In this document: in pieces, positions 35,561-50,100 of the stretch
Layout: each line of letters begins with the position of its first letter
How positions within the stretch are numbered: the stretch's first letter is position 1
Assembly: GCF_963678635.1 (NCBI RefSeq)
Contig: NC_087067.1
Span: forward strand, 57,326,388-57,390,387
Length of the DNA stretch: 64,000 bases
Direction of reading: 5' to 3'
DNA from: Symsagittifera roscoffensis
Lineage: Eukaryota; Xenacoelomorpha; Acoela; Convolutidae
Position numbers and translations under genes: made by a program
Notes under the pieces: model-generated
The model's input: the letters and a program-made list of their open reading frames with translations, nothing else
Told to the model about the DNA's origin: nothing
Databases searched by the model: none

Positions 35561-38500
35561 ACCGAGCTCAAATTTCTCCTATAGTGGGGTGCTGTCAGGG
35601 TATATTCAGGGGTTGCACATCTGGCATCCAAGTGTGATTGCTCAAATTCTTTTGGTTTCCGAGAAATTCCGTTTTCTGTGATTTTTTTCTATTTTTTTTT
35701 TTTCAAAAATCTTAGATATAAAAAAAAATAGCGAACATTAATTTCTCAAACCTATAGAGGGTTGCTGTCAGGGTACATTCAGAAGTTGCAAATCAGGATT
35801 CCAACTATGATTGCTCAAATCTTTTTGGTTTTCGAGATATGGCGTTTTTTATGTTTTTTACATGTTTCTTTTTTCAAAAAAATTAAGATATAAAAAAATT
35901 GGATACTAAAAACTAACCGAGCTTGAATTTCTTAACCCTATAGTGGAGTGCTGTCAGGGTATATTCAGGGGTTGCAAATCTGGCGTCTAAGTATGACTGC
36001 GCAAGTCCCCTTTATTTTTCGAGATATGTCGTTTTTATGTTTTTTTTAGTTTTTTTTTTTCAAAAAATTTAGAAATCAAAAAAATTAACCGAACTTCAAT
36101 TTCTCAACTCTATAGTGAGGCTGTCAAGGTACATTCAGGGTTGCAAATTTGGCCTCCAAGTTTGACTGCTCAAGTCCTTTTATTTTTCGAGATATGGCAT
36201 TTTTATGTTTTAGTTTTTTTTTTTTACATTTAGATATTAAAACTATCCGAACTTCAATTTCTCAACCCTATACTGGGGTGCTTTCAGGATACATTCAGAA
36301 GTTGCAAACCAGGATTCCAACTATGATTGCTCAAATCGAGATATGGCGTTTTTTATGATTTTTTTATGTTTCTTTTTTCAAAAAAAATAAGATATAAAAA
36401 AATTGGATACTAAAAACTAACCGAGCTCAAATTTCTCAACCCTATAGTGGGGTGCTGTCAGGGTATATTCAGGGGTTGCACATCTGGCATCCAAGTGTGA
36501 TTGCTCAAATTCTTTTGGTTTCCGAGAAATTGCGTTTTCTGTGATTTTTTTTTTCAAAAATCTTAGATATAAAAAAAGTTAAGCGAACATTAATTTCTCA
36601 ACCCTATAGAGGGTTGCTGTCAGGGTACATTCAGAAGTTGCAAATCAGGATTCCAACTTAGATTGCTCAAATCTTTTTGGTTTTCGAGATATGGCGTTTT
36701 CTATGATTTTTACATGTTTCTTTTTTCAAAATAAAGATATAAAAAAATTGGATACTAAAAACTAACCGAGCTCAAATTTCTCCTATAGTGGGGTGCTGTC
36801 AGGGTATATTCAGGGGTTGCACATCTGGCATCCAAGTGTGATTGCTCAAACTCTTTTGGTTTCCGAGAAATTCCGTTTTCTGTGATTTTTTTCTATTTTT
36901 TTTTTCAAAAATCTTAGATATAAAAAAAAATAGCGAACATTAATTTCTCAACCCTATAGAGGGTTGCTGTCAGGGTACATTCAGAAGTTGCAAATCAGGA
37001 TTCCAACTATGATTGCTCAAATCTTTTTGGTTTTCGAGATATGGCGTTTTTTATGTTTTTTACATGTTTCTTTTTTCAAAAAAATTAAGATATAAAAAAA
37101 TTGGATACTAAAAACTAACCGAGCTCAAATTTCTCAACCCTATAGTGGGGTGCTGTCAGGGTATATTCAGGGGTTGCACATCTGGCATCCAAGTGTGATT
37201 GCTCAAATTCTTTTGGTTTCCGAGAAATTGCGTTTTCTGTGATTTTTTTTTCTCAAAAGTCTTAGATATAAAAAAAGTTAAGCGAACATTAATTTCTCAA
37301 CCCTATAGAGGGTTGCTGTCAGGGTACATTCAGAAGTTGCAAATCAGGATTCCAACTTAGATTGCTCAATTCTTTTTGGTTATCGAGATATGGCGTTTTT
37401 TATGATTTTTACATGTTTCTTTTTTCAAAAAAATAAAGATATAAAAAAATTGGATACTAAAAACTAACCGAGCTCAAATTTCTCAACCCCATAGTGGGGT
37501 GCTGTCAGGGTATATTCAGGGGTTGCACATCTGGAATCCAAGTGTGATTGCTCAAATTCTTCTGGTTTCCGAGAAATTCCGTTTTCTGTGATTTTTTTCT
37601 ATTTTTTTTTTTTAAAATCTTATATAAAAAAAGTTAGCGAACTTTAATTTCTCAACCCTATAAAGGGTTGCTGTCAGGGTACATTCAGAAGTTGAAAATC
37701 AGGATTCCAACTATGATTGCTCAAATCTGTTTGGTTTTCGAGATATGGCGTTTTTTATGATTTTACATGTTTCTTTTTTCAAAAAAATTAAGATATAAAA
37801 AAATTGGATACTAAAAACTAACCGAGCTCAAATTTCTCAACCCTCTAGTGGGGTGCTGTCATGGTATATTCAAGGGTTGCACATCTGGCATCCAAGTGTG
37901 ATTGCTCAAATTCTTTTGGTTTCCGAGAAATTCCGATTTTTTTCTGTGATTTTTTTCATTTTTTTTTTCAAAAATCTTAACTATAAAAAAAAATAAGCGA
38001 ACATTAATTTCTCAACCCTATAGAGGGTTGCTGTCAGGGTACATTCAGAAGTTGCAAATCAGGAGTCCGACTATGACTGCTCAAATCCTTTTAGTGTTCG
38101 AGATATGGCGCTTTTATGATTTTTAAATTTTTTTCAAAAAACCTAGAAAGAAAAAACCAAATTTTTTTCAAAAAACCTAGAAAGAAAAAACCCGACCTAA
38201 CTTCACTTTCTCAACCATTTACTGGGGTGCTTTCAGGGTATATTCAGAAGTTGCAAATCAAGATTCCAACTATGACTGCTCAAATCATTTTGGTTTCTTA
38301 TGATTTTTTCATGTTTCTTTTTTCAAAAAAATTAAGATATAAAAAAAATTGGATACTAAAAACTAACCGAGCTTGAATTTCTAAACCCTATAGTGGGGTG
38401 CTGTCAGAGTATATTCAAGGGTTGCAAATCTGGCGTCTAAGTATGACTGCGCAAGTCCCCTTTATTTTTCGAGATATGGCGTTTTTATGTTTTTTTTTTT

Positions 38501-41240
38501 TCAAAAAAATAAAGATATAAAAAAATTGGATACTAAAAACTAACCGAGCTCAAATTTCTCAACCCTCTAGTGGGGTGCTGTCATGGTATATTCAAGGGTT
38601 GCACATCTGGCATCCAAGTGTGATTGCTCAAATTCTTTTGGTTTCCGAGAAATTCCGTTTTCTGTGATTTTTTTCTTTTTTTTTTTCAAAAATCTTAACT
38701 ATAAAAAAAGTTAAGCGAACATTAATTTCTCAACCCTATAGAGGGTTGCTGTCAGGGTACATTCAGAAGTTGCAAATCAGGAGTCCGACTATGACTGCTC
38801 AAATCCTTTTAGTGTTCGAGATATGGCGCTTTTATGATTTTTAAATTTTTTTCAAAAAACCTAGAAAGAAAAAACCAAATTTTTTTCAAAAAACCTAGAA
38901 AGAAAAAACCCGACCTAACTTCACTTTCTCAACCATTTACTGGGGTGCTTTCAGGGTATATTCAGAAGTTGCAAATCAAGATTCCAACTATGACTGCTCA
39001 AATCATTTTGGTTTCTTATGATTTTTTCATGTTTCTTTTTTCAAAAAAATTAAGATATAAAAAAAATTGGATACTAAAAACTAACCGAGCTTGAATTTCT
39101 AAACCCTATAGTGGGGTGCTGTCAGAGTATATTCAGGGGTTGCAAATCTGGCGTCTAAGTATGACTGCGCAAGTCCCCTTTATTTTTCGAGATATGGCGT
39201 TTTTATGTTTTTTTTTTTCAAAAAAATAAAGATATAAAAAAAATTGGATACTAAAAACTAACCGAGCTCAAATTTCTCAACCCTATAGTGGGGTGCTGTC
39301 AGGGTATATTCAGGGGTTGCACATCTGGCATCCAAGTGTGATTGCTCAAATTCTTTTGGTTTCCGAGAAATTCCGTTTTCTGTGATTTTTTTCTATTTTT
39401 TTTTTCAAAAATCTTAGATATAAAAAAAGTTAGGGAACATTAATTTCTCAACCCTATAGAGGGTTGCTGTCAAGGTACATTCAGAAGTTGCAAATCAGGA
39501 TTCCAACTATGATTGCTCAAATCTTTTTGGTTTTCGAGATATGGCGTTTTTTATGATTTTTACATGTTTCTTTTTTCAAAAAAAAATTAAGATATAAAAA
39601 AATTGGATACTAAAAACTAACCGAGCTCAAATTTCTCAACCCTATAGTGTGGTGGTGTCAGGGTATATTCAGGGGTTGCACATATTGGCATCCAAGTGTG
39701 ATTGCTCAAATTCTTTTGGTTTCCGAGAAATTGCGTTTTCTGTGATTTTTTTTTCTCAAAAATCTTAGATATAAAAAAAGTTAAGCGAACATTAATTTCT
39801 CAACCCTATAGAGGGTTGCTGTCAGGGTACATTCAGAAGTTGCAAATCAGGATTCCAACTTAGATTGCTCAAATCTTTTTGGTTTTCGAGATATGGCGTT
39901 TTTTATGATTTTTACATGTTTCTTTTTTCAAAAAAAATTAAGATATAAAAAAATTGGATACTAAAAACTAACCGAGCTCAAATTTCTCAACCCTATAGTG
40001 TGGTGGTGTCAGGGTATATTCAGGGGTTGCACATATTGGCATCCAAGTGTGATTGCTCAAATTCTTTTGGTTTCCGAGAAATTGCGTTTTCTGTGATTTT
40101 TTTTTCTCAAAAATCTTAGATATAAAAAAAGTTAAGCGAACATTAATTTCTCAACCCTATAGAGGGTTGCTGTCAGGGTACATTCAGAAGTTGCAAATCA
40201 GGATTCCAACTTAGATTGCTCAAATTTTTTTGGTTTTCGAGATATGGCGTTTTTTATGATTTTTACATGTTTCTTTTTTCAAAAAAATAAAGATATAAAA
40301 AAATTGGATACTAAAAACTAACCGAGCTCAAATTTCTCAACCCCATAGTGGGGTGCTGTCAGGGTATATTCAGGGGTTGCACATCTGGCATCCAAGTGTG
40401 ATTGCTCAAATTCTTCTGGTTTCCGAGAAATTCCGTTTTCTGTGATTTTTTTCTATTTTTTTTTTAAAATCTTAGATATAAAAAAAGTTAGCGAACATTA
40501 ATTTCTCAACCCTATAAAGGGTTGCTGTCAGGGTACAATCAGAAGTTGCAAATCAGGATTCCAACTATGATTGCTTAAATCTGTTTGGTTTTCGAGATAT
40601 GGCGTTTTTTATGATTTTTACATGTTTCTTTTTTCAAAAAAATTAAGATATAAAAAAATTGGATACTAAAAACTAACCGAGCTCAATTTTCTCAACCCTA
40701 TAGTGGGGTGCTGTCATGGTATATTCAAGGGTTGCACATCTGGCATCCAAGTGTGATTGCTCAAATTCTTTTGGTTTCCGACAAATTCCGTTTTCTGTGA
40801 TTTTTTTCATTTTTTTTTTTTTCAAAAATCTTAGCTATAAAAAAAGTTAAGCGAACATTAAATTCTCAACCCTATAGAGGGTTGCTGTCAGGGTACATTC
40901 AGAAGTTGCAAATCAGGAGTCCGACTATGACTGCTCAAATCCTTTTAGTGTTCGAGATATGGCGCTTTTATGATTTTTAAATTTTTTCAAAAAACCTAGA
41001 AAGAAAAAACCAAATTTTTTTCAAAAAACCTAGAAAGAAAAAACCCGACCTAACTTCACTTTCTCAACCATTTACTGGGGTGCTTTCAGGGTATATTGAG
41101 AAGTTGCAAATCAAGATTCCAACTATGACTGCTCAAATCATTTTGGTTTCTTATGATTTTTTCATGTTTCTTTTTTCAAAAAAATTAAGATATAAAAAAA
41201 ATTGGATACTAAAAACTAACCGAGCTTGAATTTCTAAACC
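35560..41240. repeat. Satellite B domain 2: mainly dimeric higher-order repeat (~345 bp)
   Basis: A monomer with GGGTTGCACATCTGGCATCC alternates with one starting TATAGAGGGTTGCTGTCAGG. Pairs recur from ~36445 through ~40900, interrupted by the ~718-bp blocks near 37850, 38574 and 40707. Confidence 0.85.
37850..39240. repeat. Duplicated ~718-bp block with an internal 34-bp doubling
   Basis: Sequence from ~37850 recurs near-identically from ~38574 and in large part from ~40707. Each copy contains a doubled 34-bp unit, for example 38125-38158 and 38159-38192 (AAATTTTTTTCAAAAAACCT start), which marks the copies as descendants of one altered monomer. Confidence 0.88.
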
Positions 41241-44159
41241 CTATAGTGGGGTGCTGTCAGGGTATATTCAGGGGTTGCAAATCTGGCGTCTAAGTATGAC
41301 TGCGCAAGTCCCCTTTATTTTTCGAGATATGGCGTTTTTATGTTTGTTTTTTAGTTTTTTTTTCAAAAAATTTAGATATTAAAAAACTAACCGAACTTCA
41401 ATTTCCCAACCCTATACTGGGGTGCTTTCAGCGTATATTCAGGGGTTGCAAATCTGGCCTCCAAGTTTGACTGCTCAAGTCCTTTTATTTTTCGAGATAT
41501 GGCGTTTTTATGTTTTTTTTTTCAAAAAGCTAGATATGAAAAAATTAACTGAACCTCAATATCTGAATCCTATACTGGTGTGCTGGCAGGGTACAATCAG
41601 AAGTTGCAAATCTGGAGTCCAAGTATGACTGCTGAAATCTTTTTGGTTTTCGAGATGTGGCGTTTTCTATGATTTTTTCATTTTTTTTTATCGAAAAATA
41701 GCTGTAAAAAAATAACTGAACTTCAATTTCTCAACGCTATCGTTGGGTGCTGTCAGGGTACATTCAGGGGTTGCAAATCTGGCGTCCAAGTATGACTGCT
41801 CAAATCTTTTTGGCTTTCGAGAAATTGCGTTTCTTATGATTTTTTCTTTTTTTTTCAAAAAAAATTAGATATAAAAAAAATTAACCGAACCTCAATACCT
41901 CAACCCTATACTGGGGTGCTGTCAGGGTACATTCAGAAGTTCGAAATCAGGAGTCCAACTATGACTGCTCAAATCGTTTTGGTTTTCGAGATATGGCCTT
42001 TTTTATGATTTTTTCATGTTTCTTTTTTTCAAAAAATTAAGATATAAAAAAATTGGATACTAAAAACTAACCGAGCTTGAATTTCTCAACCCTATAGTGG
42101 GGTGCTGTCAGGGTTTTTTCAGGAGTTGCAAATCTGGCGTCCAAGTGTGATAGCTCAAATTCTTTTGGTTTTCGAGAAATTGCGTTTTCTATGATTTTTT
42201 TCAAAAATCTTAGATTTAAAAAAAATTAACCGAACCTCAATATCTCAACCCTATACTGGTGTGCTGGCAGGGTACAATCAGAAGTTGCAAATATGGAGTC
42301 CAAGTATGACTGCTGAAATCTTTTTGGTTTTCGAGATGTGGCGTTTTCTATGATTTTTTAATTTTTTAATCAAAAAACAGCTGTAAAAAAATAACTGAAC
42401 TTCAATTCCTCAACGCTATCGTTGGGTGCTGTCAGGGTAATTTCAGGTGTTGCAAAATCTGTAGGCTAAGTATAACTGCTCAAATCCTTTTGGTTCTCGA
42501 TAAATGGTATTTTTTTTATTATTATTTTTTCAAAAGTCCGGTGTCCAAGTTTGACTGCTCAAATCCATTTGGTTTTCGAGAATTTGCGTTTTTTATGATT
42601 TTTTCATTTTTTCGATCAAAAAACAGCTATAAAAAAATAACCGAACTTCAATTTCTCAACGCTATCGTTGGGTGCTGTCAGGGTAATTTCAGGTGTTGCA
42701 AATCTGGAGTCTAAGTATAACTGCTCAAATCCTTTTGGTTCTCGATAAATGGTGTTTTTATGATTATTATTTTTTCCAAAAGTCTTAGATATAAATTAAA
42801 TTAACCGAACTTCAATTTCTCAACCTTATAGTGGGTTGCTGTCAGGTTACTTTCAGGGGTTCGCAAATCTGGCATTCAAGTATGACTGCTCAAATCTTTT
42901 CGATTTTCGAGAAATTGCGTTTTTTATGATTTTTTCTTTTTTTTTCAAACAAAATTAGATAAAAAAAACTTAACCGAACTTCAATTTCTCAACCTTATAG
43001 TGGGTTGCTGTCATGGTACAATCAGGGGTTGCAAATCTGGAGTCCCGGTATGACTGCTCAAGTCTTTTTGGTTTTCGACAAATGTCGTTTTCATTGATTT
43101 ATTCTTTTTTTTTCAAAAAACTTAGATTTAAAAAAAAATAAACGAACTTCAATTTCTCAACAATTTAGTGGAGTGCTGGCAGGGTACAATCAGAAAATGC
43201 AAATCTGGAGTCCAAGTATGACTGCTGAAATCTTTTTGGTTTTCGAGATGTGACGTTTTTTATAATTTTATAAAAATGAAAAAAAAATAGATATAAAAAA
43301 CTAGAACTTCCTTTTCTCAACCCTATAGTGTGGTGCTGTCAGGCTATATTCAGGAGTTGCAAATCTGGCATTCAATTGTGACTGCTCAAATTCTTTTGGT
43401 TTTCGAGAATTTGCGTTTTTTATGATTTTTTCATTTTTTCGATCAAAAAACAGCTATAAAAAAATAACCGAACTTCAATTTCTCAACGCTATCGTTGGGT
43501 GCTGTCAGGGTACATTCAGGGGTTGCAAATCTGGCGTCCAAGTATGACTGCTCAAATCTTTTTGGCTTTCGAGAAATTGCGTTTTTTATGATTTTTTCTT
43601 TTTTTTTTCAAAAAAAATTAGATATAAAAAAAATTAACCGAACCTCAATACCTCAACCCTATACTGGGGTGCTGTCAGGGTACATTCAGAAGTTGGAAAT
43701 CAGGAGTCCAACTATGACTGCTCAAATCCTTTTGGTTCTCGAGAAATGGTGTTTTTATGATTTTTTTTCAAAAATCTTAGATGTAAATTAAATTAACCGA
43801 ACTTCAATTTCTCAACCTTATAGTGGGATACTGTCATGGTACAATCAGGGGTTGCAAATCTGGACTCCCGGTATGACTGCTCAAGTCTTTTTGGTTTTCA
43901 AGAAATAGCGTTTTCATTGATTTTTTTTCTTCAAAAAACTTAGATTTAAAAAAAATTAAACGAACTTCAATTTCTCAATAATTTAGTGGAGTGCTGGCAG
44001 GGTACAATCAGAAGTTGCAAATCTGGAGTCCAAGTATGACTGCTGAAATCTTTTTGGTTTTCGAGATGTGGCGTTTTTTATAATTTTCTAAAAGTTTTTT
44101 AAAAAATTAGATATAAAAACTTAGATACAAAAAACTAGAACTTCCTTTTCTCAACCCTA

Positions 44160-47100
44160 AAGTGTGGTGCTGTCAGGCTATATTCAGGAGTTGCAAATCT
44201 GACATTCAATTGTGACTGCTCAAATTCTTTTGGTTTTCGAGAAGTTGAGTTTTTTGTGATTTTTTAGTTTTTTCTTCCAATTTTAGATATTAAAAAACTA
44301 ACAGAACTTGATTTTCCCCACCCCATAGTGGGTGCTATCAGGGTACATTCAGGGGTTGCAAATCCGGTGTCCAAGTTTGACTGCTCAAATCCATTTGGTT
44401 TTCGAGAATATGCGTTTTTTATGATTTTTTCATTTTTTCGATCAAAAAACAGCTATAAAAAAATAACCGAACTTCAATTTCTCAACGCTATCGTTGGGTG
44501 CTGTCAGGGTAATTTCAGATGTTGCAAATCTGGAGTCTAAGTATAACTGCTCAAATCCTTTTGGTTCTCGAGAAATGGTGTTTTTATTACTATTTTTTTC
44601 AAAAGTCTTAGATATAAATTAAATTAACCGAACTTCAATTTCTCAACCTTATAGTGGGGTGCTGTCAGGGTACATTCAGGGATTGCAAATCTGGCGTTCA
44701 AGTATGACTGCTCAAATCTTGTCGATTTTTGAGAAATTGTGTTTTTTATGATTTTTTCTTTTTTTTCAAGCAAAATTAGATATAAAAAAAATTAACCGAA
44801 CTTCAATTTCTCAAACCCTATACTGGGGTGCTGTCAGGGTACATTCAGAAGTTGCAAATCGGGAGTCCAACTCTGACTGCTCAAATCCTTGTGAGTTTCG
44901 AGATATGGCGTTTTTTATGATTTTTCATGTTTCTTTCAAAAAAATTAAAATATAAAAAAAATTGGATACTAAAAAGAAACCGAGCTTGAATTTCTCAACC
45001 CTATAGTGGGGTGCTGTCAGGCTATATTCAGGAGTTGCAAATCTGACATTCAATTGTGACTGCTCAAATTCTTTTGGTTTTCGAGAAGTTGAGTTTTTTG
45101 TGATTTTTTAGTTTTTTCTTCCAATTTTAGATATTAAAAAACTAACAGAACTTGATTTTCCCCACCCCATAGTGGGTGCTATCAGGGTACATTCAGGGGT
45201 TGCAAATCCGGTGTCCAAGTTTGACTGCTCAAATCCATTTGGTTTTCGAGAATATGCGTTTTTTATGATTTTTTCATTTTTTCGATCAAAAAACAGCTAT
45301 AAAAAAATAACCGAACTTCAATTTCTCAACGCTATCGTTGGGTGCTGTCAGGGTAATTTCAGATGTTGCAAATCTGGAGTCTAAGTATAACTGCTCAAAT
45401 CCTTTTGGTTCTCGAGAAATGGTGTTTTTATTACTATTTTTTTCAAAAGTCTTAGATATAAATTAAATTAACCGAACTTCAATTTCTCAACCTTATAGTG
45501 GGGTGCTGTCAGGGTACATTCAGGGATTGCAAATCTGGCGTTCAAGTATGACTGCTCAAATCTTGTCGATTTTTGAGAAATTGTGTTTTTTATGATTTTT
45601 TCTTTTTTTTCAAGCAAAATTAGATATAAAAAAAATTAACCGAACTTCAATTTCTCAAACCCTATACTGGGGTGCTGTCAGGGTACATTCAGAAGTTGCA
45701 AATCGGGAGTCCAACTCTGACTGCTCAAATCCTTGTGAGTTTCGAGATATGGCGTTTTTTATGATTTTTCATGTTTCTTTCAAAAAAATTAAAATATAAA
45801 AAAAATTGGATACTAAAAAGAAACCGAGCTTGAATTTCTCAACCCTATAGTGGGGTGCTGTCAAGGTATTCAGGAGTTGCAAATCTGGCGTCCAAGTGTG
45901 ATTGCTCAAATTTTTTTGGTTTTCGAGAAATTGCGTTTTCTATGATTTTTTCATTTTTTTTTTTCAAAAATCTTAGATATAAAAAATTAAGCGAACATCC
46001 ATTTCTCAACCCTATAGTGGGGTGCTGTCTGGGTAAAATCAGGGTTGGCAAATCTGGAGTCCCGTTATGACTGCTCAAATCCTTTTGGTTTTCAAGAAAT
46101 TGCGTTTTCTATGATTTTTTTCATTTTTTTGATCAAAAAACAGCTATAAAAAAATAACCGAACTTCAATTTCTCAACGCTATTGTTGGGTTGTGTCAGGG
46201 TTATTTCAGGTGTTGCAAATCTCGGTTCTAAGTATAACTGCTCAAATCCTTTTGGTTCTCGAGAAATGGTGTTTTTATGATTTTTTTTCAAAAATCTTAG
46301 ATGTAAATTAAATTAACCGAACTTCAATTTCTCAACCTTATAGTGGGATACTGTCATGGTACAATCAGGGGTTGCAAATCTGGAGTCCCGGTATGACTGC
46401 TCAAGTCTTTTTGGTTTTCAAGAAATAGCGTTTTCATTGATTTTTTTTTCAAAAAACTTAGATTTAAAAAAAATTAAACGAACTTCAATTTCTCAATAAT
46501 TTAGTGGAGTGCTGGCAGGGTACAATCAGAAGTTGCAAATCTGGAGTCCCGGTATGACTGCTCAAGTCTTTTTGGTTTTCAAGAAATAGCGTTTTCATTG
46601 ATTTTTTTTTCAAAAAACTTAGATTTAAAAAAAATTAAACGAACTTCAATTTCTCAACCTTATAGTGGGGTGCTGTCAGGGTACATTCAGGGATTGCAAA
46701 TCTGGCGTTCAAGTATGACTGCTCAAATCTTGTCGATTTTTGAGAAATTGTGTTTTTTATGATTTTTTCTTTTTTTTCAAGCAAAATTAGATATAAAAAA
46801 AATTAACCGAACTTCAATTTCTCAAACCCTATACTGGGGTGCTGTCAGGGTACATTCAGAAGTTGCAAATCGGGAGTCCAACTCTGACTGCTCAAATCCT
46901 TGTGAGTTTCGAGATATGGCGTTTTTTATGATTTTTCATGTTTCTTTCAAAAAAATTAAAATATAAAAAAAATTGGATACTAAAAAGAAACCGAGCTTGA
47001 ATTTCTCAACCCTATAGTGGGGTGCTGTCAAGGTATTCAGGAGTTGCAAATCTGGCGTCCAAGTGTGATTGCTCAAATTTTTTTGGTTTTCGAGAAATTG

Positions 47101-50100
47101 CGTTTTCTATGATTTTTTCATTTTTTTTTTTCAAAAATCTTAGATATAAAAAATTAAGCGAACATCCATTTCTCAACCCTATAGTGGGGTGCTGTCTGGG
47201 TAAAATCAGGGTTGGCAAATCTGGAGTCCCGTTATGACTGCTCAAATCCTTTTGGTTTTCAAGAAATTGCGTTTTCTATGATTTTTTTCATTTTTTTGAT
47301 CAAAAAACAGCTATAAAAAAATAACCGAACTTCAATTTCTCAACGCTATTGTTGGGTTGTGTCAGGGTTATTTCAGGTGTTGCAAATCTCGGTTCTAAGT
47401 ATAACTGCTCAAATCCTTTTGGTTCTCGAGAAATGGTGTTTTTATGATTTTTTTTCAAAAATCTTAGATGTAAATTAAATTAACCGAACTTCAATTTCTC
47501 AACCTTATAGTGGGATACTGTCATGGTACAATCAGGGGTTGCAAATCTGGAGTCCCGGTATGACTGCTCAAGTCTTTTTGGTTTTCAAGAAATAGCGTTT
47601 TCATTGATTTTTTTTTTCAAAAAACTTAGATTTAAAAAAAATTAAACGAACTTCAATTTCTCAATAATTTAGTGGAGTGCTGGCAGGGTACAATCAGAAG
47701 TTGCAAATCTGGAGTCCAAGTATGACTGCTGAAATCTTTTTGGTTTTCGAGATGTGGCGTTTTTTATAATTTTCTAAAAGTTTTTTAAAAAATTAGATAT
47801 AAAAACTTAGATACAAAAAACTAGAACTTCCTTTTCTCAACCCTAAAGTGTGGTGCTGTCAGGCTATATTCAGGAGTTGCAAATCTGACATTCAATTGTG
47901 ACTGCTCAAATTCTTTTGGTTTTCGAGAAGTTAAGTTTTTTGTGATTTTTTAGTTTTTTCTTCCAATTTTAGATATTAAAAAACTAACAGAACTTGATTT
48001 TCCCCACCCCATAGTGGGTGCTATCAGGGTACATTCAGGGGTTGCAAATCCGGTGTCCAAGTTTGACTGCTCAAATCCATTTGGTTTTCGAGAATTTGCG
48101 TTTTTTTTGATTTTTTCATTTTTTCGATCAAAAAACAGCTATAAAAAAATAACCGAACTTCAATTTCTCAACGCTATCGTTGGGTGCTGTCAGGGTAATT
48201 TCAGGTGTTGCAAATCTGGAGTCTAAGTATAACTGCTCAAATCCTTTTGGTTCTCGAGAAATGGTGTTTTTATTACTATTTTTTTTCAAAAGTCTTAGAT
48301 ATAAATTAAATTAACCGAACTTCAATTTCTCAACCTTATAGTGGGGTGCTGTCAGGGTACAATCAGAAGTTGCAAATCTGGAGTCCAAGTATGACTGCTG
48401 AAATCTTTTTGGTTTTCGAGATGTGGCGTTTTTTATAATTTTCTAAAAGTTTTTTAAAAAATTAGATATAAAAACTTAGATACAAAAAACTAGAACTTCC
48501 TTTTCTCAACCCTAAAGTGTGGTGCTGTCAGGCTATATTCAGGAGTTGCAAATCTGACATTCAATTGTGACTGCTCAAATTCTTTTGGTTTTCGAGAAGT
48601 TAAGTTTTTTGTGATTTTTTAGTTTTTTCTTCCAATTTTAGATATTAAAAAACTAACAGAACTTGATTTTCCCCACCCCATAGTGGGTGCTATCAGGGTA
48701 CATTCAGGGGTTGCAAATCCGGTGTCCAAGTTTGACTGCTCAAATCCATTTGGTTTTCGAGAATTTGCGTTTTTTTTGATTTTTTCATTTTTTCGATCAA
48801 AAAACAGCTATAAAAAAATAACCGAACTTCAATTTCTCAACGCTATCGTTGTGTGCTGTCAGGGTAATTTCAGGTGTTGCAAATCTGGAGTCTAAGTATA
48901 ACTGCTCAAATCCTTTTGGTTCTCGAGAAATGGTGTTTTTATTACTATTTTTTTTCAAAAGTCTTAGATATAAATTAAATTAACCGAACTTCAATTTCTC
49001 AACCTTATAGTGGGGTGCTGTCAGGGTACATTCAGGGATTGCAAATCTGGCGTTCAAGTATGACTGCTCAAATCTTGTCGATTTTCGAGAAATTGCGTTT
49101 TTTATGATTTTTTCTTTTTATTCAAGCAAAATTAGATATAAAAAAAATTAACCGAACTTCAATTTCTCAAACCCTATACTGGGGTGCTGTCAGGGTACAT
49201 TCAGAAGTTGCAAATCGGGAGTCCAACTCTGACTGCTCAAATCCTTGTGATTTTCGAGATATGGCGTTTTTTATGATTTTTCATGTTTCTTTCAAAAAAA
49301 TTAAAATATAAAAAAAATTGGATACTAAAAAGAAACCGAGCTTGAATTTCTCAACCCTATAGTGGGGTGCTGTCAAGGTATTCAGGAGTTGCAAATCTGG
49401 CGTCCAAGTGTGATTGCTCAAATTTTTTTGATTTTCGAGAAATTGCGTTTTCTATGATTTTTTCATTTTTTTTTTCAAAAATCTTAGATATAAAAAATTA
49501 AGCGAACATCAATTTCTCAACCCTATAGTGGGGTGCTGTCTGGGTAAAATCAGGGTTGGCAAATCTGGAGTCCCGTTATGACTGCTCAAATCCTTTTGGT
49601 TTTCAAGAAATTGCGTTTTCTATGATTTTTTTCATTTTTTTGATCAAAAAACAGCTATAAAAAAATAACCGAACTTCAATTTCTCAACGCTATCGTTGGG
49701 TTCTGTCAGGGTAATTTCAAGTGTTGGAAATCTCGGTTCTAAGTATAACTGCTCAAATCATTTTGGTTCTCGAGAAATGGTGTTTTTATGATTTTTTTTT
49801 TCAAAAATCTTAGATATAAATTAAATTAACCGAACTTCAATTTCTCAACCTTATAGTGGGTTGCTGTCATGGTACAATCAGGGGTTGCAAATCTGGAGTC
49901 CCGGTATGACTGCTCAAGTCTTTTTGGTTTTCAAGAAATAGCGTTTTCATTGATTTTTTTTTCAAAAAACTTAGATTTAAAAAAAATTAAACGAACTTCA
50001 ATTTCTCAATAATTTAGTGGAGTGCTGGCAGGGTACAATCAGAAGTTGCAAATCTGGAGTCCAAGTATGACTGCTGAAATCTTTTTGGTTTTCGAGATGT

